DNA of 64,000 nucleotides from Symsagittifera roscoffensis (lineage: Eukaryota; Xenacoelomorpha; Acoela; Convolutidae), in contig NC_087062.1 of the NCBI RefSeq assembly GCF_963678635.1, forward strand, positions 10,772,670 through 10,836,669, given 5' to 3'. Positions 13,101-25,100 of the stretch are shown piece after piece; the stretch's first letter is position 1; each line of letters opens with the position of its first letter. The position numbers and the translations under genes are program-made. Below the pieces are notes generated by a model. It was given only the letters and a program-made list of their open reading frames with translations, was not told where the DNA came from and made no database searches.

Positions 13101-16100
13101 TTTTTTCTGTGACAATAGTCTCGGTTTAATTGTCTGAATTTTATTTGCTTATGCTTTTGATGTTAATGGAAGGTACCGAGTTGCGCTTTTGTTTTTGCAA
13201 GTGGAAGTATCAAAGTGCAAGACATATTTTAAAATTTTTCATCTTTAAGAATAACTCTTGAGCCTAACTTACAGTAGTTTTCTTTCTGTAAATCTCCATC
13301 ATCTAAGTACGTTCCAATTTAGCTTCGGCTGCTGATCAAGCTTCATTTTTTACTCTGTGAAAATGTTTTTTATTGGTTTTTCGTCATAATTTTGCAAAAA
13401 AAAACCAACAAGACTTTACTTGAGCTAATTTAATTGAGTTATACATTTTTTTCAGACATATCTGATGGGTCTTCTTCACGACTCAGTTTTCACGAAGCTC
13501 TTCAATCTTGAGAAGTCGGCTGAGGTCGAGTTCAACAAACAGTATCTCTACTTGGCCGACAAAGTCACTCATCACACTCTACAGTTGGACGCCAAACACT
13601 GGCAAGTTTTTTCCACTCACTGATTTCGAGCTTAGTTCATTTTCTCCATATCTTCATGTTATGCATATTTTGTCTATTTGAGTTATCGAACTTAGAATGA
13701 GCTGCAGATCAAAAAAGCGATGATTGAGAAAATATGCTTCAAATATCTTTCCGACCTGATCTTGATCTTCAAAACGTGATCAGGATCTTTTTTTTGCGAT
13801 CCGTCCTTTGCTAGTTTTGCTATTTAGCTTTTTAAGGCTCCAAATTGGTCAAATGTAAATATAAAAGGTTAAAAAGATGCAGAAAGTAACATGAAAGTGT
13901 TATCTGTTCTGAAATCTATTTTGCTCCTATTTTCAGCATAAACCTGGAAAGATCAGCTGCCGAAGTTGACCAAGTAGTCACCCACCACTGTCCCTTGGAG
14001 ATGGCCTACTGTCTCGAACGCTCATTCAGCCTACTTTTCTACAATTCTCCTACGTCAACCTCACACACAAGCAAAAGAACAGCCACAATCACGAGCACAA
14101 CATACTCGTCCGCAAGTTCGCCTCCTTTATTCCGACCGAAAAGCAGTGTTGCTGGCGGACCCACGCGGAAGGCGTTTTTCCCAAGAGGTGTGTCGTTAGC
14201 AGGACCATTCAATTCTGCGGGTAAGGCAGTTTCCTTCAAATTGAGAAGAAATCGATTTGGTATGATTGAAAGTGAATGACCAGGAGACGGGTCTGATCTA
14301 GACAGTGAAATTAAAAACGAGCAAAACAAACAAAATAAAGGCATTTTAGCGGGTAATTGAACGAATTAGGCGGTAAACGTGTAATTGTTTCTTTCCTTGA
14401 TTGCCCTCAAATCGAACGAAAGAAAGACTTACTGCTGTAAAAATAGTGATTCAACATTTGCCTAATGATATTCTTCTAGTTTTGCTTCTGCTTTGTTTGT
14501 TTTACTGGTCTCTCATAATTACCTATGCAGTTCAGTCTGGATCAGACCTGTCCTCTTGTCATTCGCCTGAGTGAGGATGCTAAATACTGAGTCAGCTTAT
14601 GAGACCGTGAGCTCAAATCTTTACTTTAAATCATTACACTAGCCGGCTTCGAGCGTAGTGTATTAGTGCGAACCATCTTTTTTCTAACCTAACTCGCAAA
14701 TAAAAGTGTTAGTTAAAAGTGTTCGCTTTTGCTATAATCACGATCTGTATCATTGGAAATTTCATAGCATCTGTTCTATGCTTCATTTCCGGCTACTGTT
14801 TGCGATCAGTAAATCGGAATATAGTTTTTTCAGGTTAACAAAAAATTAACAAAATCGCCTGAAATATATAATACCTCGGTTCAACTCAAATCAAAATCAA
14901 GGCGTCAATATTGCACATGTGAAATAGAGGTAACGCACGTACCTGTTAAGGCGAAGGTAATTGGTTTAGATCCGGGCAAAATCTGTTTGTTCTAAGGAAG
15001 TGGTTTCCTCATGACAAAAATCCGTTTGACTTTTGTTTGTCTGCTTGTTTTTCGGTTTAATTGGTACAGTACGGACTTTGCAAATGATAAAAGTTTTGTT
15101 TGTCTGCTTGTTCTTTGTCGGCTTAGTTGCTGCAGTGGGAACTTTGCCAATGAACTTTTTCCCGTAGATAACTTTGTTCATTTACTTTGTGTCATCGCCA
15201 AATCTGTACTTTTGTCAAAAAAAAATCGAGCATGTCTGCATTTCAAATCTCCGTTTTATTTGAAATTTGGTTTTATGTTGGTTGTAAATTTACCAACTCC
15301 GATTGCACTATATCAGTTTTTTCCTTTTTCTCTCTTTGTTCGGCCTGATAGATTTAGGCGTGATTTCATCTAAATGTTTTGAAGGGGACTTTTTCGAGTT
15401 CTTGAGTTTTTTGAGAATATATTTTTTCGGCTCCACGTGTATGCTCAAGAATTATCAGCTTTCTTATCACTTCGTAGGTTTTGTCCTAGTTGTTATGGAA
15501 GGATGTTTGTTCAAGACAAATTTAAGACAAAGATCTGAAAATTTTCGGTTGATCATTTTTTTTCTCCGGTTTTTGTCATATTTTCTGTCTGTTAGTCTGC
15601 TAGATTGCTCGTTTCTCACATGTTTGTTTCGATCACTCCCAGAGAGGGAACAAACTATAGCCTTTGTTGCTTTTCTTAACAATATTTCAGGCACGTCAGT
15701 GCAATGATGTAAGGCGCCGTTCTTTGCATCATATTCAAGCTTTCAGTCTTAGTTTTTTTTTGTAACGGCCACTTCCGAAAATAAAAATTAACTAAAAAGG
15801 GTTTTTCAAGTTTTTTTTAACCATCTCTCATTTCATTGCAAAGGTATGAATGTTGTTATTTTTGCAGAAGGCAGCAAAGAGTCGCGAATTTTTACCTTAC
15901 TTTTGCTAAATACTGAGTCAGCTTATGAGACCGTGAGCTCAAATCTTTACTTTAAATCATTACACTAGCCGGCTTCGAAGTTTTTTTTTGTAACGGCCAC
16001 TTCCGAAAATAAAAATTAACTAAAAAGGGTTTTTCGAGTTTTTTTTAACCATCTCTCATTTCATTGCAAAGGTATGAATGTTGTTATTTTTGCAGAAGGC

Positions 16101-19100
16101 AGCAAAGAGTCGCGAATTTTTACCTTACTTTTGTTATGAAGACGGTATTAATGACGAGAAACTAAACTATTTTGGCTTGTGGATTCATGCTATGTTTGTT
16201 TCAAGACTTCATCATTTAATAAATTGTTTTCAAAACGTAAATTTCAATGTGTAGTTTTATTTACCTTGACGTCGTATTTCCTTTGTTTTCTTTTGTTTTG
16301 ATAAAAAAATTCCTCGGTCCAAATTATTTCGGCCTATTCTCATCAACTTAATCACCTAATTTTGGGTCGTTTCAAGGGAAACAAATTTTTAAGCCTTCCC
16401 TCCACATTTTTCAAATTGGTTGCATGTTTACCAATCGGTTTGTTGATTTTTTCTTTTGCTTTGAAATTTTTTTCACATTTTGCAAAATTTTTTGTTTTTC
16501 TCAGAAACTTCTGAGTTTCAAAAAGGGTATCAACTGAAAGACCGTCCACTCCCCTGTGTGCCTGCATACTCTCTTAAAGTCTTTTTCTACTTGAGCCCTC
16601 TGTCTCCGGCCTTCAAAAAAGGTGGGGGATTATTTGACCCATAAATTGTTTTTCGTTTTCTCGATAACTACCTCTCTCAAATCTTAGTTTTTGGTTTCAA
16701 TGATTAGAACGGCTTAGAAAAATTCCCCTGCATGAGCGGCTACATCCAAATTTTTTCTCGATAACTATTTTCTGAAATCTGATTTGGTGGGTTCAATGGA
16801 GTTAACGGTCAGTGAGAAGCTCTCCTGCATTAGAGGCCACTCACAAAGTTTTTTACACAAAGTTATCTTCTTCAGAAAAGTAAAATTTTTGATTTTTTGA
16901 CCGTTTTTCAAACTTTTTGAATATTCTCGAAAACTTCCCTGCCTTTTCTGAGATTTTGGTTCCATCGAAATTACAGATTGCGTAAGTTCTTTCTGCATAA
17001 GTATCAACGCGCTTTTTTTCACACAACAAGCTATGGTTCTCGGAAATGTCAAATTTTTTTAAATGTTGACCGTTTTTTGGACTTTTCTCACTAACTATCC
17101 TGCCAGAACTGATATTATAGGTATAATCAAAACAACAGGTTTTTAAAAGCTTATATTCGTAATGGGCCGTGCCTAGTTTGCTTAAGGAACTAGTTATGGC
17201 CCTCAAGCCAGTCGAAATTTTGAAACTTTTTTAAAGTTTTTTGGAAACTTTTTGATTTGATGCGAAAACTACCGTGACAATTCTCGGGTTGTGTTCAATC
17301 GAGAAACCCGGTTTTGGGAATCTTTTATGCTGAAGCGGCCACAACCTGCTTTTGGCAGAAACAAGTTATGGATTTGGAAAGCCGTTTGACCGTTTTGTAG
17401 AAATTCTGACCATTTTCAGAAATTTTTGGAATTTTCTTAAAATTTACACAATCAAATCTGAGATGAAAAGTTCAATTGAAAACCGGTTGCGATAATTGTT
17501 CTGACAGAAGCGGCGACTCGTATTTTTTTGTTAGAGAATTGTTATCTCCTTGGGAAAATTGATTTTCTCGAAATTTGTAGAGAAGCAGCTGAGGTTTTGG
17601 GCGAAGTCCACTTATTGAAATCACTTTATTCGTGCCGCACGAGTATAGGGAATTTATTCAAAATCAAGCACGTACTTCTAGCTTTTGATTGGCCCCTAGT
17701 TGTTTTTTTTTATCGAGACATACGAAATTTTGGTTCACCTAGTTTTTTCAACATGTAATTTCTTTTTTAGAACAATGTTTTTTTTGTGTTGTATCGCAAG
17801 TGGTGCAAAGCTTCGCTTCGTCTCTGTGTACGAGTTGTGGTTTTTTGCTGTTCTTTCAATTATATTGAGTATGGATCAACAAGCCGAATGGACTTCAGGC
17901 CAAATTTTAGTGTTCACAGGTGCATCAAAACTGTATGTGTTCATTTACCGGTTTTTGAAATATAAAAATTTATCAGCTGGAAGCGACTCCATAGACCTAA
18001 AAGGCAGTCGAAACATTCAGGGTTTCGCCCAGATACGAATATTTTTGTTATTGCATTTGATGTTAAAGGTTCTTGTATCGATTAATTTTAATTGGACTCA
18101 ACTTGTGAAGAAGAGTGATTTGTGTTTTATTAGCTAAATTCGCAGAACTTTCAAAAAGTAGCTTAAATTAGACCTTCTAATTGCGTTTAGTGTTTTTACC
18201 AGAAGTCAGCGTAGTGTATTAGTACAAACCTTCTTTTTTTCTAACCTAGCTCGCAAAAAAAGTGTTCATTGAAAGTGGAGTGTTCATTTTTTTGGTGGCG
18301 CTTTAATCACGATTTAGCATTGGCATTTTCATTTCAGCTGTTCTCTGCTTTATTTGTGGCTAGTTTTTGTGATGTATTAAGCATGCGTGGCTGAGTGGTT
18401 AGTGCGTGAGACTCATGATCTCTAGGTCGCAGATGAATTCAAGACCTAGTAAGAACTCGGGTACGAAACACTTCTAATTTGACTGAAATTGTAAAGAAGA
18501 GACTATTTATTGATCCGACTAATTAAAGAAAGGGACGGAATATTTTTGCTCGGGGTGGGTTTTTTCTCTACACAAATTTCGGCTTGTTAGCTTTTGTCTG
18601 TTTTTTTTTAAATTTCATCTACCATTTTATTTTGAGTTAATCCATAGTAATTAAAACGCAGTCGGAACATTCAGAGCTTCGCCCTGATGCGAGCATTCTT
18701 GTTAGTATTTTATTCGCCAACTTAGCAAAAATTTCGAAATCCATATTAAATTAGACCAAATTGCATTTGGTGTTAAGAACTCTTGTGTGAAACAATTCTA
18801 ATTACAGTCGATTTATAGACCCTCAGAATAGAAAATTGTATATTGGGGGTTGCTTTAAAAAATTGAAAATTCGGTACAAGTGTGATAGAGAGAGGTCCCA
18901 AGAAACTAACCAGGTCTTCAGTGTAAATAGGGTGCCTCAAAATTATTCAATTTAGTGCTTTGATGATGACAGTTAAAGTATCGAATAAGTTATCACAAAT
19001 GATGCAGGTAAGTTGCGTTTGAAAAAAAATAATGAAATGATCGGCCTCTGCATTTTAATTAAGTTGATGGCCATTTGCTCAAAATTATTGATTTGGGACC

Positions 19101-22100
19101 CCTCTCACGTTTAGTTTTTACCGGGCCTCTTTTACCAGTTTGTCACACTTGTACCGGTTTATCACACTTGTACCAGTTAAGCATATCAAAGGGGGCTAGA
19201 GTATGATATTTGGGTACCTGGAAAAGCAAGTATGTGTATGAAATCTGGTTCCGGCAATTTTTGGGCTCTTTTCCAGTTTCCCACCCCCCTGCTAAAGTTA
19301 CAAAATTAGGCTGCTCAAAAATTGTTCACGGCATTTTGCATGTAACAAATATTGTCAAAATTTGTTCACCTGTTCACGCTACACGTTTTGATGCAGTAAT
19401 ATTTAACCACAAGGGTAAATAGACTTTTATATATCGAATTTCAAAAAATTGAAAGGGAGGGGGGACTGGAAAAGCCAATTTTTGTTTGAAAAAAGTTTTC
19501 TAAAGCAAGTAAACAATGTGGAACCTGATCTAAACTATATTTTATGATTGGATAAATTAAATGTTTTACCAATGTAAAGTATTTAATATTAACCAATCAT
19601 GATCCATCTAACTAACAACCCACTTATTTGTAAGTGCTGAAATTACTTGTAATTTCAGCACCAGAGAGATTTGAATTTAACTTAGAAATTAGTTGGACTC
19701 TCCCGAGCACTTCAGCAGCCGCAATAAACCAGTATACCCTAGATCTATTGAGCCTAGCAGAGACTAGTTAAACAACCTGAGACTAGATAGTATAAGAGTA
19801 AGATTAGGATCGGTATTAGACTAAGAAGTTGCACGAATCTATCCGGCCGAAAATAAGATAGCGTGACGAGCAGACGGTGTACCCTATCCGAAATTACTCT
19901 ATGAGTTATACACTTCGGTCCTAACTCATCTGGTGCGACCATAAGTCTCGAACAAGACCTTACTAGATTAGAATTAACCAAAATTAGATTAGAAATTAGA
20001 CAAAAACATTTACAAAATGTTATACGACAATAATTTAATTGAAATGTCTCTCCGACTCAATAGATCCGAGCCAATATTCCGAACCATAATAGAACTACCC
20101 GGAATTGGAAGAAGACATCGAACCAAAGACGACATACGACAAAGTAGAAACTTGCCGTATAGTTATATGATAGTTCGGCAAAAGCCAGAACAAACTTTTA
20201 TATTTCGAATACTACTTGCAATGAATTTAGATTTCCATTTGCAAACATAAAACCTTGAAGTAAATCTTCAAAATCATTTCAGGCGCTAAACAAATTAATA
20301 TTATACAATAACGATTGATAAAAAGATCTAAGATCGTTTTCCTAAAATTCTGCAGTATTATACAAAACATGTTTGAAAAATATTTATTGGAAAATAAAAA
20401 TAAAAATTAGTAGCATGACAATAAATGGTTAGTAATCATAAATCATCCTGTTGTTCCAGCTTCATCACCTAAAACATAACAGCAATCATAAACCCACTAA
20501 TATCATCAAAACACTAAATCTTTCCTTTACACAAATTTAAAACTTAATTACTTAAAGTCACTTAATTTAAAATCAGATCATCAAGGCTTATCCTTGGATC
20601 TTAATTTATTTTCTACTTAATTAAATTTTAAATTTGATCATCAAGGCTTATCCTTGGATCAAACAGAACAACTTTGTTCTCCCCCACCCACTTAATTAGT
20701 GTCTAACGACCTGAAACGTCGATTCACTACCCAACCCTTTCTAAAGACCCAAGACTAATAGAAATTTTTAAACAAAACTAATCATTCAAATTAGGATAAA
20801 CAGTGAAGAACTTCGGTTATTCATCCTTCACTTGACCCCTCCTCTTACCAGACCCAGGATAAATCTTAGACTTAGTAAGTTTAAAATAGTATCTAACGAA
20901 CTACTCGCGTTCTAATTATACCTGAACCTTGTGGATCGATTTACTATTCTCCAACCCTTGAACACAATCACTACCCCTAAGTAAGATTAAGTAAGTTAAC
21001 ACCTTAGCTTATACTAGTCACGAGAAAGTAAAAATCATTCTTCGGAATCGATATACTTTTCTCTCCAACCCTGAACAACTAGACCCAGGTTAAGCTAACC
21101 AAAAAATCGTAAGAACTAACAGTTTAAGTCAATAGAAATCATTTAACAACCTTTTGCATCCGTCATTCTAAACCTTATGTCATTTAAAAACCTAGGAAAT
21201 AAACAAACAATCATTTTACACAATTGTGAAATAGATAACAAAATATACGACCTTGTAATCACACCTCATACACAAACAATTGGATACATTCGAACAAAAC
21301 GACAAACACTAAAGAGAAAAATAATAACTAAACAAAGACAAATAACACGAAAAAGATTTTCAAAAAATCGAAACGCATTTTCAGAATCAGAAACCAACAG
21401 TTTAGACGAACTTTACAAACTAAAAGAATCAATAGATAAAAATTGCCCACAACACGATCAATTATATTTTTCTGACTCAGAAACAACTTCAAATTCATCA
21501 CAAAGAGGAAAAAGAAGAATAAAAAAGCAGTATAAACACAAACCAGTACATCTATACAATTGGAATCAACCAATTCGACACATTAATAATTACATATTAA
21601 CAGTCATCGAACGAAAAAATGAGTTCAACGCACACCCCAGGTGACGAAACTCCAGATGATGATGAAATCTTTCCTTTTATAGTAGATGCAGATACTGATA
21701 GAGGACAACACATATTTTGTCAAAATTTACTCGTAAATTTATTTGAACCCGGAATCAGTCCATGTAAAACAGAGTTCCCCGATGTAAAAATCAAAAGACA
21801 AATCATAGATCACTATCTAAAAGATATATGCAACATAACACAACAGTATGGAATCTACTCTATAGAATTCACTTCCCCAAACCATAATAATAGAACATAT
21901 ACTATTCAAACAGACGACCTTGATTTAGAATTTTCAAAAGTTTTTTCAGAATATATAAAAAGCATCCAATACCAAAACTCACAAAGAGCAAACTCCATTT
22001 TCACCAATGAAGTTTTCGCACTAATATATAGTTATATTTCGATATTAGAAAATGAACTCCCATTAACAAATGTCTCACCGACAGAAACATCTAAACATTT

Positions 22101-25100
22101 AAGAGTACGACATGAAATCACACTACTCTCTAGTTATTTAAACATCATTAAAGAAAATTTCACGAAAGACGACGTTTCACAACATACCAAACACGATTTA
22201 CAAAAAATTTTAGCATGGTTCATAATAGATTATTTTACACACAATATTGATTTAATTGCACAAGCAAGAAAAAATTTTAGACCCCAAAATTCGAACGATG
22301 ATACCGCTATCACAGAACAATCAGATTATGTTTGGGACCCCGAATGGTCTCATCCCGCATTTATAAACTTTCCACAATCAATCTCAAGTCAAGCAATAGG
22401 TACAATATCTTACATAAGAGATTATGTAAGAGTAATACCATTAACAATTGATGCAACACCATTAAACTATAATACATTTTTACCTGATACACAAAATAAT
22501 AGTTTAAATTCTACAGTCATACACAACGAAAACCTTAATGGAACTAGGAATCTTACTCAACAAGATATACAGACACCATCACACTTCATAAATGAAGAAA
22601 TTGTACACACAACAACTACACAACAAAGTATTTCACCAATACGCCCAAATCTAACAACACCAAGAAATACAAATCCTTCACAAACACAGGTAACCTTACA
22701 ATCAACCGTTAAACCTTCGGTTGCCCCTAAATATTCACATATGGATTACCAAACATACAAACCCATGACAATACCATCAAAAACACGCAAAACATTCACT
22801 AGAAACAACTTTGCAGACCATAATTATAATTATACACATCCATCAAAAACAAATTATCAACCACAAAGAAATTTTAACCAATATACAAAACCTCGAAACT
22901 GGGATAACCCAACGGCCCAATATAATTCCACAAATTTTCAACCAAATCCTCCACAGGATCGCAGTGAAAATTACCCATTTTTTCAACAAAATAAAAATAA
23001 AAAACAAACATCTTATCAAATGGATTATTTATCCTCAGATGAAGATTTCTTACAACCAGATATATTTGCACCAAATACTCAAGAATATCGTAGACAAGGA
23101 ATACAGAAAACACGTACAAATCATAGAAATTTTTCTCCACAATCAATAGATGCACAATATCAACAACCAATTCAACAACAAAATCCAATTAATACACAAT
23201 CTTTTCAACCAATTCAACAACAAAATCCAATGACTACACACTCGTATCAACCATCACAAATGCAAAATGAAATACCACTCCCGTATTATCTTCAACAACA
23301 TGAAATAACAAGAAACCAACTTTCAAATTTTTCTCAAATGCCAAATGCAGCTGAATCATTACAAATGACAATGAATCCATACCTTATGGGTGGATCATCA
23401 ATAACATCAAATAAACCTTTAATGGTTTTCACAGGAACAGACCCTGAATACTCTGTAGAAGATTATTTAAACGCAGTAACAGCAAATTTAATTTTAAATA
23501 TAGGACCTGAACCAATTAATACGCCACTACATCAAAACTGGATACATCGACGCACAGCGTTGATACAAACAACCTTAGATGGCGCAGCCCAAAAATGGTT
23601 TTCAGTACTACCTCAAGAAATAAAATCAAACTGGAAAAGATTTACACAAGAATTTTCAAAAATGTTTGACTCCGAAAGAAACAAACAACAACAAAGAGTT
23701 TTATGTAATGAAATTCGCAGATTACCAAACGAAACCATCAAGCAAATAGCAGTAAGAATCGAAACACTAGTTCGAAAAGCATATTCACTAAATACACACG
23801 ACTATAAAAACACTAAGATGACAGAAATCTTAATGATGACCTTAACACCACAATTAAGGAAAATAGCAATAAAAAAGAGAGCATCCCATCCTTCTTCAAT
23901 TCGAGAACCCGATTTAGATTTTAGAAAACTAGTAGACAAACTAGAACAAGCAGAAATCACGATGAAACTAGAAGAAACGGAGAATTTGAAATTACAATAC
24001 GTTAACAAAATTGAAACGACTCCCACTAATATTAATAATATACAAGAATCAGAAACAGATCTCGTTGAAAAAATCACTGAAATACTCAATATTTACGAAA
24101 AGAACCCGAACTTTAAAGGCAAACCATCTTTCAAGAAATGGTGTAATTATTGCCGACGATACGGACATAGTATTTCCGAATGTCGACAAAAACAGCAAGA
24201 TAGTCAAAATAAACCTCAAAAATACAAAGAACCAAATAAATCATTTTATCAATACATGAAAAAAGATCAAAATCTACCAAACAAAAATGTATACAGCAAC
24301 AACAGTTCAGGAAAACCACTCCCGAACAATACAAGCTATACAAGAAATCAATCTCCATATAACTCAAGTTATAGAGGAAGATCACCAGAACGAAGAAACA
24401 CGTATAATTCATCACAAAATCACTACAATAGACCGAATAGTCGAAATAACTACTCCAGATCAAATTCAAATCCACAACGATTTGTTTCAAGATCTAATTC
24501 TCAATCAAGAAATAACTATTATCCAAACAACCAATCACGAAATTCATCATACAATAGGAATAGAAACTACTCCTATAATCGAAACAGAAGTTATTCAAAC
24601 AACCGAAACCAGAATTACCCGAACAATCGATCAAGAAATAACTCATATAATAGATCAAACTATAACAGACCAAACAATAGTTACCAAAACAGATCGCGAA
24701 ATAATTCACAAAATCGACACCCAAGTTATAATAATCGTTATAGAAATTATTCCCAATCACCACACCGGAATAATAATCACTACAATAACTCTAATAATCG
24801 TCATAGAAGTAGTACACCTAAACATCAAAGACAAATCAATCAAGTACAAGCTAACCCAGAAACAACATCAGACCCCCCAGGTATTGATGACACAGTAACT
24901 GATACGTTACAACTCAATCAAATAAACTGCACATCATCAGATTCAGAAAGTGATACTGAAAACATTCTTGCTATCAATATGATAAAAGTCGAAAATGACT
25001 ATGAATCTGTCATATATGAACAACCCTTTCCATCACACATATATGAAAATCAATCAGAATTTCTTCAAAATCATTACACTACACCCATAAATTCCACACC

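Larger units (their letters stand above)
14221..19518. other. ANKRD27 intron 7, part upstream of the retroelement
   Basis: No gene is supported. It contains dispersed repeats with TCTAACCTAACTCGC (near 14690 and 18240), a local duplication mosaic (15752-16133) and degenerate tandem units (16640-17520). A tRNA-like head near 18383-18450 is probably a SINE. A repeat with a GGGGACTGGAAAAG motif near 19460 is the one into which the retroelement inserted. Confidence 0.45.
19949..21176 (+). other. Element leader, 1.2 kb
   Basis: Untranslated-looking leader with several AGTAAGT/AAGTAAG donor-like sites (20875, 20981, 20991), two copies of a stem-loop 60 bp apart and a degenerate triplicate motif. 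One small ORF (20017-20250, 77 codons) is present without recognisable homology. RNA packaging, splicing and translation signals would be expected here. Confidence 0.6.

Noticed and set aside
14039-14344. 101-codon minus-strand frame over exon 7
   Set aside because: It is a shadow of exon 7; splice phases and homology support the + strand.
15303-15707. 134-codon frame in intron 7
   Set aside because: The same T-rich artefact; it runs into repeat sequence and has no homology that I recognise.
17700-18137. 145-codon frame in intron 7
   Set aside because: It spans parts of two dispersed repeats, so it is not a conserved gene.
19791-19798. TATAAGAG as the LTR TATA box
   Set aside because: It lies downstream of the AATAAA, which would leave no terminal redundancy. 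TATATTTTA at 19536 fits better.
22811-23149. Open frames in other frames and on the - strand within gag-pol
   Set aside because: The gag-pol frame is far longer and has recognisable domains. The alternative frames give low-complexity Ile/Thr or Phe/Val strings expected from A-rich DNA read out of frame.
24287-24898. 203-codon frame overlapping the zinc-knuckle region
   Set aside because: It is the out-of-frame reading of the Asn/Arg/Ser/Tyr-rich repeat tract, which yields Ile/Thr repeats. No motif or independent evidence.
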